From contig DAOUCS010000160.1 of assembly GCA_034431815.1 (NCBI GenBank), positions 1 to 7,038 of the forward strand: 7,038 nucleotides of DNA. Direction: 5' to 3'. The stretch is from HRBIN29 sp034431815. Lineage in GTDB: Bacteria; Chloroflexota; Dehalococcoidia; Tepidiformales; Tepidiformaceae. A program made the translations under genes and the position numbers. Every line of letters begins with the position of its first letter. Positions within the stretch are counted from its first letter, which is position 1. Positions 1-5,459 of this stretch are shown piece after piece. Under the pieces are notes generated by a model that worked only from the letters and a program-made list of their open reading frames with translations, had not been told where the DNA came from and did not search any database.

Positions 1-3
1 CGA

Positions 4-33
4 GTCCCTCTCCCGAGCGTTCGGGAGAGGGAC
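4..33. terminator. Perfect 13-bp stem-loop, probable terminator of the minus-strand gene
   Basis: The arms GTCCCTCTCCCGA (4-16) and TCGGGAGAGGGAC (21-33) are exact reverse complements around a 4-nt GCGT loop. The hairpin lies 20 bp beyond the stop codon of the minus-strand gene at 53-412, where a terminator would be expected. No T-run follows it on the minus strand within the window. It could instead be a dispersed GC-rich intergenic repeat or a bidirectional terminator shared with a gene left of the window. A second, smaller inverted repeat (CAGTGCG 54-60 with CGCACTG 67-73) covers the last codons of that gene. Confidence 0.5.
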
Positions 34-52
34 AGCGGGTGAACGTCGGCTG

Positions 53-412
53 TCAGTGCGTCAGTCCGCACTGGTGGCTGGGCACCCCAACGATGAAGAA
101 ACGAGCGACGAGTCGGGGGCCATCTTTGCGGGGGTTCCACGTCCAGGCGCCGTGTTCGCAGACGATGAGTCGCCCGCCTTCGGGCCGGAGCTCGAGGAGC
201 CGGTCGCGGAGGTGGGCGAGGGCGCCGGTGGCTGCGATGGCCCTCCGCCGGCGAGTACCGGGTACGGAGACGGTGCCGTCCGGGCTCACGGAGAAGCGGG
301 CGCGGCCGTCCGGCCACCAGGCGGAGCGGACCATCAGGCTGTCGAACTCAGGCGCGTCAAGAACGATGAGGGTGGCGGTGCGGTTGGACCTTCGTGCTCT
401 CGCCGGCACCAT
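53..412 (-). CDS. Hypothetical protein, 119 aa, unknown function
   Basis: This is a small, probably soluble protein that I do not recognise. The ATG at 412 is preceded by an AGGAG Shine-Dalgarno (418-422) with a 5-nt spacer, and most codons end in G or C as in the neighbouring genes; both support it over plus-strand open frames across the same DNA. It has no signal peptide, membrane segment or obvious metal motif. The N-terminus is basic (several Arg in the first 11 residues). The middle has a beta-rich look with SAWWPDGRARFSVSPDGTVS, followed by an amphipathic stretch (ALAHLRDRLLELRPEGG) and a Trp-containing C-terminal half (HGAWTWNPR). The spacing of WWPDG, SPDG and the helix suggests a small alpha/beta fold, but that is a guess. 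It appears monocistronic in this window, with a palindrome about 90 bp upstream of its start that could be its operator. The coding call is fairly safe; the function is unknown. Confidence 0.68.
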   Translation of the reverse strand: MVPARARRSNRTATLIVLDAPEFDSLMVRSAWWPDGRARFSVSPDGTVSVPGTRRRRAIAATGALAHLRDRLLELRPEGGRLIVCEHGAWTWNPRKDGPRLVARFFIVGVPSHQCGLTH

Positions 413-417
413 CGAGG

Positions 418-422
418 CTCCT
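418..422 (-). promoter_or_regulatory. Shine-Dalgarno of the 119-aa hypothetical gene
   Basis: On the minus strand the sequence GCAGGAGCC places AGGAG 5 nt before the ATG at 412. This decides the start codon and is the main argument that the minus-strand frame is the real gene in this segment. Confidence 0.65.
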
Positions 423-499
423 GCGTTGGGAGTTGGCGACTGGCTCGGCCGTTACCAGGCGAGCCGTGGTCGGAGCCTACCAACCGCCCCGAAGGGCCC

Positions 500-520
500 A
501 CCATACGTCGTGCGTATGGT
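500..520. promoter_or_regulatory. Perfect 8-bp-arm palindrome, candidate operator
   Basis: ACCATACG (500-507) and CGTATGGT (513-520) are exact inverted repeats with a 5-nt centre (TCGTG). An AT-rich hexamer-like stretch, ATTTAA (521-526), follows directly and is unusual in this GC-rich DNA. Read on the minus strand, a TTAAAT promoter-like sequence immediately precedes the palindrome, so a dimeric repressor bound here could control the gene at 53-412. The arm length and spacing suit a TetR-, GntR- or MarR-type dimer, but the family cannot be told from the site. Confidence 0.42.
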
Positions 521-894
521 ATTTAAGGGCTCTGGTCGCCTTAGATCTATAGTCGGTCAGGCGAAGGGTTGGCTTCGCCCGTATTGGGTCGCGTTACCTG
601 CAGGGGGCGAATCCCACCGGGATCCATACCGACGTCTCCCTCGCATCGGTGGCCTCGCACCCCTTGCTGGATTCCCAGCGGCTGAGGGTGCTTCCGGGTC
701 GTGTGCTTCGCGCCTACCGTTGCTGACTCGCTCCAGCCGTTGCTGCGCTGATGCACACGTGGGCCTCACGCAAGGGTCGGTGCGGACGCTCCGAATCGGT
801 CAGTCCGAACACTGCAGCGGTGGTACGGCCGGCGCTCCAGCGCTGTTGACCGTGATGGTAGACGGCGGCCCTCCCGTTCGCGAATCTAGGGGCG

Positions 895-1845
895 ATGCGC
901 CGGCGGACGTTCCTCCTGGGCCTTGCGGGGCTTGCGGCTGCAGCCTGCTCGGGGCGTGCCGCCGAGCCCGCGGTGAAGCTGCGCGTGCGTACGCCCGAAC
1001 CGTCGCCGACCGCGGCCTTCTACGAGCCGACCCCCACCCCGACCCCGATCCCCCCGCCCGAGCTCGTGCTTTCCAGCACGGAATCGAGCCAGGCGGGGGC
1101 GATTCTGGTCTCGGTGACCGGAGGTGTCGCGCGGGGCACGGTGCGCTTCCTGGAGCGCCAGTACGACCTCATCCAAGGGGCGCGCAGCCTGTACACGTTC
1201 GTCGGCATCGGCATCCTCGACCCGCCGGGAACGCACCCGCTGCGGGTGGAGGTGACGCTGCCGAACGGCAGCGCGGGCACGCTGGAGGCGGCCATCGCCG
1301 TCGCCCCGACGGTGTGGGAGGTCGATTACGTCCAGTTCACTCCCGACCAGGTGGCGACGTACCTCGATCCTGCCGTGGTGCGCGCCGAGGAGGCCCGCCT
1401 GGCGGAGGTGTACGCTACGGAGACGCCCCAGAAGTTGTGGGATGGGCCCTGGCTGCTCCCGGTCGACGGCCTGGTGACGACCCACTTCGGCCAGCAGCGC
1501 TCCATCAACGGGGGGCCCCCGTCAGGCCATCACAGCGGCGTGGACATCGGAGCGCCCGAGGGCACGCCTGTCATCGCCACCAACGGTGGCCGGGTGGTGC
1601 TGGCCGAGCCGCTCGCCGTGCGCGGGAACATGGTCATCCTCGACCATGGCGGCGGGGTGCTCTCGGGGTACGGTCACCTCTCCGGCTTCGCGGTCAGCGC
1701 CGGCCAGGCGGTGAAAGCGGGCGACCTCATCGGCTACGTCGGCAACACCGGCCTTTCGACCGGCGCCCACCTCCATTGGGAGATGTCGGTGCACGGCATC
1801 CTCGTCGATGCATTGCGCTGGGTGGACGGACGGAACGGCTTCTGA
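895..1845 (+). CDS. M23 (LytM-type) metallopeptidase lipoprotein, cell-wall hydrolase
   Basis: This is probably a membrane-anchored, extracytoplasmic zinc endopeptidase that cleaves peptidoglycan peptides. The 316-residue protein begins MRRRTFLLGLAGLAAAAC: twin arginines followed by T-F-L resemble a Tat-type signal, and Cys18 ends a lipobox-like stretch (AAAC, with Ala rather than the usual Leu at -3). A Pro/Thr-rich linker follows (about 33-56, with TPTPTPIPPPE). Residues about 57-138 look like a beta-rich accessory domain, and about 185-305 form the M23 domain. All LytM-family ligands and catalytic residues are visible: His213 and Asp217 in HSGVD, His261 in GYGH, and His292 and His294 in HLH; the zinc ligands would be His213, Asp217 and His294. 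With this set intact it is likely active rather than an EnvC/NlpD-like activator. An AGGGG sequence lies only 2 nt before the ATG, too close for a standard ribosome binding site. Transcription ends at the 1853-1882 hairpin. The family assignment is secure; the exact bond cut is not known. Confidence 0.93.
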   Translation: MRRRTFLLGLAGLAAAACSGRAAEPAVKLRVRTPEPSPTAAFYEPTPTPTPIPPPELVLSSTESSQAGAILVSVTGGVARGTVRFLERQYDLIQGARSLYTFVGIGILDPPGTHPLRVEVTLPNGSAGTLEAAIAVAPTVWEVDYVQFTPDQVATYLDPAVVRAEEARLAEVYATETPQKLWDGPWLLPVDGLVTTHFGQQRSINGGPPSGHHSGVDIGAPEGTPVIATNGGRVVLAEPLAVRGNMVILDHGGGVLSGYGHLSGFAVSAGQAVKAGDLIGYVGNTGLSTGAHLHWEMSVHGILVDALRWVDGRNGF

Positions 1846-1852
1846 AAGCGGA

Positions 1853-1882
1853 GCGGGGAGGGGCCCCCGCGCCCCTCCCCGC
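1853..1882. terminator. Bidirectional hairpin between convergent M23 and katG genes
   Basis: GCGGGGAGGGGC (1853-1864) and GCCCCTCCCCGC (1871-1882) form a perfect 12-bp GC-only-but-one stem with a 6-nt loop. It lies 8 bp after the M23 stop and 28 bp beyond the katG stop, so it can serve both convergent transcripts. Neither side has a clear T-run, as is common in GC-rich genomes where the stem alone or Rho completes termination. Confidence 0.7.
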
Positions 1883-1909
1883 CATGGCAGGCGGCGCTGC
1901 CGCGGTCCA

Positions 1910-4120
1910 TCAGTGCCAGACGATATCGAACCGGTCGAGCTCCATGACTTTCGCCCAAGCGGCGGCGAAGTCGCGCACGAACTTCTCCAGCCCGTCATCG
2001 GCGCCGTAGACCTCGGCCAGGGCGCGCAGCTCGGAGTTGGCGCCGAAGACGAGGTCGGCGCGGGTGGCCTGCCACTTCACCTGACCGGTCTTCCGGTCGC
2101 GCCCTTCGAAGAACCGCTCGTCATCGTCCACGGGGCTCCACTCGATGCCCATATCGAGCACGTTGACGAAGAAGTCGTTCGTGAGCACGCCGGGGCGGTC
2201 GGTGAAGACGCCGTAGCGGGTGTTGCCGTGATTCGCGCCGAGGACGCGCAGGCCGCCGACGAGGGCGGTCATCTCGGGGGCGGTCAGGGTGAGAAGCTGG
2301 GCCTTGTCGACGAGCGCCTCCTCGAGGGGGATGGTGTTCCCCTCCTTCTCGAAGTTGCGGAACCCGTCGGCCTGGGGCTCCATGATGGCCCACATCTCGA
2401 CGTCGGTCTGCTCCTGGAGGGCATCGTTTCGCCCCGGATGGAAGGGCACCTCGACGGGAACGCCCGCCGCCCGGGCGGCGGCTTCGACGGCCGCGCAGCC
2501 GCCGAGGACGATGAGGTCGGCGAGGGAGACGCGCTTCCCGCCCTGGGCGTTGGCGTTGAACTCCTGCTGGATGCCCTCGAGCACGCTGAGGACACGGCTC
2601 AGGGTGGCCGGCTCGTGCACCTCCCAGTCCTTCTGCGGGGCGAGGCGGATGCGGGCGCCGTTCGCGCCGCCGCGCTTGTCCGAATCGCGGTAGGTGGAGG
2701 CGGCCGACCAGGCCACGTACACGAGGTCGCGGATGCTCAGGCCGGAAGAGAGGATGCGCTCCTTGAGGGCGGCGATATCGTTCGCGTCGATGAGCGGGTG
2801 GTCGACGGGCGGGATGGGGTCCTGCCAGATGAGGTCCTCCGCCGGCACCTCGGGGCCGAGGTACCGCACCTTCGGGCCCATATCCCGGTGTGTGAGCTTG
2901 AACCATGCCCGAGCGAAGGCGTCGGCGAACTCATCCGGATGCTCGAGGAAGCGCCGGGCGATGCGCTCGTACTCGGGGTCGTACCGGAGCGCGAGGTCCG
3001 CCGTGGTCATGATCGGCGGGTGCTTCTTCGAGGGGTCGTACGGGTCGGGCACGAGGTGCTCTTCCCGCGGGTTCTTCGGCACCCACTGCCAGGCGCCGGC
3101 CGGGCTCTTCGTGAGCTCCCAGTCGTAGGCGAAGAGGATCTCGAGGTAGGTGTTATCCCACTTCGTCGGCGTTGGCGTCCAAGCGCCTTCGATACCGCTG
3201 GTGTAGGTGTAGGGGCCGTTCCCGGTGCCGACGCTATTCTTCCAGCCGAGTCCCATCTGGTGGAGGGGGGCCGCCTCTGGATCGGGGCCGATGGCGCTCT
3301 GTGGGACGGCGCCGTGGGCCTTCCCGAAGGTGTGGCCGCCGGCCACGAGTGCCACCGTCTCCTCATCGTTCATGCCCATGCGGGTGAAGGTCACGCGCAC
3401 GTCGCGGGCGGCGGCGACAGGGTCGGGGTTCCCTCCGGGGCCCTCGGGATTCACGTAGATGAGGCCCATCTGCACGTTGGCGAAGGGCCGTTCGAGTTCG
3501 CCGGTGGCAGTGTGGCGGCGGTCGCCGAGCCACTCCGTCTCGGGCCCCCAGTCGATGTCCTCGGGCGGCTCCCAGACGTCGACGCGGCCGGCGCCGAACC
3601 CGAAGGTCTTCAGCCCCATCGATTCGATGGCGACGTTGCCGGCGAGGATCATCAGGTCGGCCCAAGAAATCTTCCGCCCGTACTTCTTCTTGATGGGCCA
3701 GAGGAGGCGGCGCGCCTTATCGAGGCTTGCGTTGTCGGGCCAGCTGTTCAGAGGGGCGAAACGCTGGGCGCCCGTCGAGGCGCCGCCGCGCCCGTCGAAG
3801 ATGCGGTAGGTACCGGCGCTGTGCCAGGCCATGCGGATCATCAAGCCGCCGTAGTGCCCCCAGTCCGCCGGCCACCACTCCTGACTGTTCGTCATCAGCT
3901 CCTGGAGGTCGCGCTTCAGCGCCCAGTAGTCGAGTTCGCTGAACGCCTTGCGGTAGTCGAAATCCTTGCCGTAGGGGTTCGATTTCTCCGAATGCTGGCG
4001 GAGGATAGCGAGGTTGAGCTGATTCGGCCACCAGTCGCGGTTCGTGCGTGCTGCCCCCAAACGGGTGTGCCGCAGCGCGCCGATGGTGAGCGGCGGGTTG
4101 CGGCGTTCGACCGTTGTCAT
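1910..4120 (-). CDS. katG: Catalase-peroxidase KatG
   Basis: KatG is a cytoplasmic haem b enzyme that dismutates hydrogen peroxide (catalase) and oxidises organic donors with it (peroxidase). The 736-residue length is normal for the family, with an N-terminal active haem domain (about 30-420) and a C-terminal haem-less duplicate. Visible active-site residues, compared with Mycobacterium tuberculosis KatG: distal Arg96, Trp99 and His100 in IRMAWH; Asp129 at the channel entrance (SWPDN); the Trp99-Tyr222-Met248 covalent adduct needed for catalase activity (Tyr in LIYVNPEG, Met in TRMGMND); proximal His263 in GGHTFGKAHG with Trp314 and Asp375; and the mobile Arg412 in THRDMGP. Ser308 corresponds to the well-known Ser315. 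The ATG at 4120 is chosen for an AGAGGTGA ribosome binding site 7 nt upstream. The first ~28 residues (ERRNPPLTIGALRHT) are not conserved, as usual in KatG. No furA, perR or oxyR gene is adjacent, so any peroxide regulator is encoded elsewhere. Identification is unambiguous. Confidence 0.99.
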   Translation of the reverse strand: MTTVERRNPPLTIGALRHTRLGAARTNRDWWPNQLNLAILRQHSEKSNPYGKDFDYRKAFSELDYWALKRDLQELMTNSQEWWPADWGHYGGLMIRMAWHSAGTYRIFDGRGGASTGAQRFAPLNSWPDNASLDKARRLLWPIKKKYGRKISWADLMILAGNVAIESMGLKTFGFGAGRVDVWEPPEDIDWGPETEWLGDRRHTATGELERPFANVQMGLIYVNPEGPGGNPDPVAAARDVRVTFTRMGMNDEETVALVAGGHTFGKAHGAVPQSAIGPDPEAAPLHQMGLGWKNSVGTGNGPYTYTSGIEGAWTPTPTKWDNTYLEILFAYDWELTKSPAGAWQWVPKNPREEHLVPDPYDPSKKHPPIMTTADLALRYDPEYERIARRFLEHPDEFADAFARAWFKLTHRDMGPKVRYLGPEVPAEDLIWQDPIPPVDHPLIDANDIAALKERILSSGLSIRDLVYVAWSAASTYRDSDKRGGANGARIRLAPQKDWEVHEPATLSRVLSVLEGIQQEFNANAQGGKRVSLADLIVLGGCAAVEAAARAAGVPVEVPFHPGRNDALQEQTDVEMWAIMEPQADGFRNFEKEGNTIPLEEALVDKAQLLTLTAPEMTALVGGLRVLGANHGNTRYGVFTDRPGVLTNDFFVNVLDMGIEWSPVDDDERFFEGRDRKTGQVKWQATRADLVFGANSELRALAEVYGADDGLEKFVRDFAAAWAKVMELDRFDIVWH

Positions 4121-4127
4121 GGCGGAG

Positions 4128-4135
4128 TCACCTCT
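4128..4135 (-). promoter_or_regulatory. Ribosome binding site of katG
   Basis: On the minus strand AGAGGTGA ends 7 nt before the katG ATG, a near-ideal Shine-Dalgarno spacing. It fixes the start at 4120. Confidence 0.75.
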
Positions 4136-4165
4136 TTGCGGTCTTAGGAAGGTCTCCTAGGTACA

Positions 4166-4185
4166 AGCCGCTGCGGACAGCGGCT
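4166..4185. promoter_or_regulatory. Perfect 8-bp hairpin in the katG 5' untranslated region
   Basis: AGCCGCTG (4166-4173) and CAGCGGCT (4178-4185) are exact inverted repeats with a 4-nt centre. In the katG transcript the loop reads UCCG, a UNCG-type tetraloop. If transcription starts near 4187, as the candidate promoter predicts, the stem-loop would be at the very 5' end of the mRNA, where such structures often protect against decay. It could instead be an operator. Confidence 0.45.
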
Positions 4186-4193
4186 CAGTTCCG

Positions 4194-4222
4194 AGTCTCC
4201 GCTCCCTGCATGGGCGCGTCAA
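4194..4222 (-). promoter_or_regulatory. Candidate katG promoter
   Basis: On the minus strand TTGACG (4217-4222; 5 of 6 matches to the -35 consensus) is followed after 17 bp by GAGACT (4194-4199; 3 of 6 to the -10 consensus). The predicted start is near 4187, giving a leader of about 67 nt that includes the hairpin at 4166-4185 and the ribosome binding site. A short inverted repeat, TAGGA-N5-TCCTA (4145-4159), lies between hairpin and ribosome binding site. The weak -10 box would suit an activated promoter, but this is inference. Confidence 0.35.
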
Positions 4223-4256
4223 GCGCTCCGCGAGGGACCGTTGCTGCGGCCTTTGC

Positions 4257-4262
4257 TAGCCT
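4257..4262 (+). promoter_or_regulatory. Candidate -10 box of the 145-aa gene/methyltransferase operon
   Basis: TAGCCT starts 13 nt before the ATG at 4270, so a transcript starting 7-8 nt after the box would begin at or next to the A of the start codon and be leaderless. The spacing equals that of TAGCAT before the lipoprotein gene at 6593. The -35 position (4234-4239, GGGACC) matches only in its GAC core. A TGGAG sequence (4263-4267 region) is only about 3 nt from the ATG, short for a ribosome binding site. Confidence 0.35.
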
Positions 4263-4269
4263 GGAGCCG

Positions 4270-4707
4270 ATGCGGCTCCGCGTCGAAATCGCAGACGAGG
4301 ACGGGGTGCGCGAACTTCCCGAGCTCCCCGGCGGCGGTGCGGCGTTCGTGGCCTTCCTCTCCTTTGCCCTTGCACGGGGGCTCGGCGGGCAGCATCCCCT
4401 CACCGCCCTAGCCGAGCACCTGCGCCGGGATCACCGCCTTCGGCTGGGCCCTTTCGAGCGCTTCTACGAAGGCGTGCCCGAAGACGAGGAAGACGCCGCG
4501 CTCTTGGAGCGGATGTGGCAGCCGGCGGCCGAGCTGGAGGAGGCGGTGAGCGGTCTGGCCGCATGCCTCGAGAGCGACGAGCTCGGCCGTGCCCTGGCCG
4601 AACGGGGCGCGGCGCTGGGGCTTGCCTGCGAGGCGGCCGCTCTCCGAGAGCTCCTGCGCGAGCCTGCCGTCCGGAGGGCGCGGGTCAGGCTGAGCTACGA
4701 GCTATGA
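4270..4707 (+). CDS. Hypothetical protein, 145 aa, coupled to a methyltransferase gene
   Basis: I do not recognise this family. The ATG at 4270 is preferred over an in-frame ATG at 4114, because the upstream start would run into katG and the extra ~52 residues look non-coding. The protein is soluble and acidic to neutral, with no signal peptide or membrane span. Residues 1-20 look like a beta strand and turn (MRLRVEIADEDGVRELPELP), 25-55 a hydrophobic then amphipathic helix (FVAFLSFALARGL), 61-82 contain an acidic patch (EGVPEDEEDAALLERMW), and about 86-132 form Ala/Leu/Glu-rich helices that could be a helical bundle or short coiled coil. The C-terminus returns to a strand-like RARVRLSYEL. 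Its TGA overlaps the next gene's ATG (ATGA at 4704-4707), so the two are almost certainly co-transcribed and translationally coupled, and this protein may be a partner or cofactor of the methyltransferase. The coding call is good; the function is open. Confidence 0.72.
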   Translation: MRLRVEIADEDGVRELPELPGGGAAFVAFLSFALARGLGGQHPLTALAEHLRRDHRLRLGPFERFYEGVPEDEEDAALLERMWQPAAELEEAVSGLAACLESDELGRALAERGAALGLACEAAALRELLREPAVRRARVRLSYEL

Positions 4708-5459
4708 TGCGCCGCCGCCGTACGGCGCGGGCTGCCCGCTTCCGCTGGGCGTTCGGCCCAACGCGGCCGTTCGCCCGCGCCGCGGCATCGGCACCGGCGC
4801 AGGCGCTCTTCACGCCCCGGGCGGACCGCATCATCGACCTCATCGGCTTGGAGCCGGGCAAGCGGTACCTCGACCTCGGCTGCGGGACGGGATCCTATGC
4901 ACGGCTGCTCGCGGGCCGGGCCGGGCTCGAGGAGCCGCCCGTGCTGGCCGACATCGTACCCGGCCCGGGGCCCATCGATGTGGTGGTGTGGCCCGAGCAG
5001 CTGCCCTTCGCGGACGCCTCGTTCGACTGCATCACCTGCTTCTACTTCATCCGCCGGTTCGATGACGACGTGGTTCGGGGCCTCGCGCTCGAGCTGTCGC
5101 GCATCCTGGCGCCCGGAGGGGCGGCGCTCGTGCTCGAGATCGCGCCCGTCCGCAATCCGGCCCTCGACCGCTTCCACCGCTGGCTGATGGGACCGGGCTG
5201 CGCAACGGTCGATTTTCGCGGCTGGGGGCGGCTGGCGGCGCTGTTCACCGGGTGCGGCTTCGGGGCCATCGACCTCGTGAACGTGGGTCCGTTCTTGGTG
5301 CCGCCCGTTCCCAGGGTGGGGGTGCTCCTGCGGCACTTCCCTGCAGCTGGACCCTCAGAGGGAGCCGACCACCGTCTCGACGACGCCGGCGCGGTGGGCG
5401 ATGCGCGGGATGCGGGCCTGGAGGCTGGCAACGATATCCCAGGCGATGGTGCCCGCTAG
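4704..5459 (+). CDS. Class I SAM-dependent methyltransferase (Methyltransf_11 type)
   Basis: This is probably a cytoplasmic enzyme that transfers a methyl group from S-adenosylmethionine to an unidentified small molecule, lipid or quinone-like substrate. As started at 4704 it has 251 residues. The Rossmann fold is visible: motif I YLDLGCGTGSYARLLA (55-70, with the GCGTG loop), the second strand ending in LADIVPG with Asp83 (80-87), a post-motif region QLPFADASFDCITC (99-112), and motif III-like SRILAPGGAALVLEIAPV (132-149). The region 155-205 resembles the capping part of small-molecule methyltransferases, but does not identify the substrate. The start is set by the 4-nt ATGA overlap with the upstream gene; the next codon is also ATG. 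The frame continues 105 bp into alr on the opposite strand, and the last ~34 residues (from about Glu219) are Gly/Asp/Ala-rich and look like a read-through tail. The native stop may therefore have been lost, or a sequence error may have hidden it. The fold is secure, the substrate and C-terminus are not. Confidence 0.87.
   Translation: MMRRRRTARAARFRWAFGPTRPFARAAASAPAQALFTPRADRIIDLIGLEPGKRYLDLGCGTGSYARLLAGRAGLEEPPVLADIVPGPGPIDVVVWPEQLPFADASFDCITCFYFIRRFDDDVVRGLALELSRILAPGGAALVLEIAPVRNPALDRFHRWLMGPGCATVDFRGWGRLAALFTGCGFGAIDLVNVGPFLVPPVPRVGVLLRHFPAAGPSEGADHRLDDAGAVGDARDAGLEAGNDIPGDGAR

Larger units (their letters stand above)
413..894. other. 482-bp region without a convincing gene; structured-looking leader of the M23 gene
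   Basis: No open frame here has a credible start and protein-like composition. GC content is lower than in the flanking genes (about 57 percent in 541-600). The segment is rich in inverted repeats: ACCATACG/CGTATGGT (500-520), GGCGAAG/CTTCGCC (560-579), GCACCC/GGGTGC (657-691) enclosing GCTGG/CCAGC, CGTGTGC/GCACACG (700-759), and CGGAC/GTCCG (783-807) enclosing CCG/CGG. A TATAGT hexamer at 548-553 could be a plus-strand -10 box, placing a transcript start near 560 at the foot of the second hairpin, but no good -35 accompanies it. If transcribed, this would be a leader of about 335 nt for the M23 lipoprotein gene or a separate small RNA. Alternatively it is simply the 5' region of the minus-strand gene plus decayed sequence. 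I could not match it to RNase P, tmRNA, SRP RNA or 6S RNA. Confidence 0.4.

Noticed and set aside
590..625. tRNA or tmRNA-like end (GGGGGCGAATCCCACC)
   Set aside because: No proper T-loop (TTCRANY), anticodon arm or acceptor stem could be formed around it on either strand.
810..845. T-box-like antiterminator (GGTGGTACGGC with CAGCG/CGCTG arms)
   Set aside because: The T-box bulge should read TGGNACC; here it is TGGTACG. The second helix is poor and the downstream gene is not an aminoacyl-tRNA synthetase or amino acid gene.
882..897. Leaderless-type -10 box (GAATCT) 13 nt before the M23 ATG, with TAGACG 17 bp upstream
   Set aside because: The position matches the two other cases, but the hexamer agrees with the -10 consensus at only 2 of 6 bases, too weak to annotate.
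39..2009. 656-codon plus-strand open frame across the 5' region and the M23 gene
   Set aside because: It crosses the non-coding region and overlaps the M23 gene in another frame; its translation is Arg/Gly/Pro-rich without domains, and the M23 frame has clear catalytic motifs.
2121..2906. 261-codon minus-strand frame inside katG
   Set aside because: It lies wholly within the katG gene in another frame and encodes Arg/Pro-rich low-complexity sequence.
4114..4269. Earlier in-frame start of the 145-aa gene at 4114
   Set aside because: It would overlap the katG start and add residues with no protein-like character, and it reads through the likely divergent promoter region.
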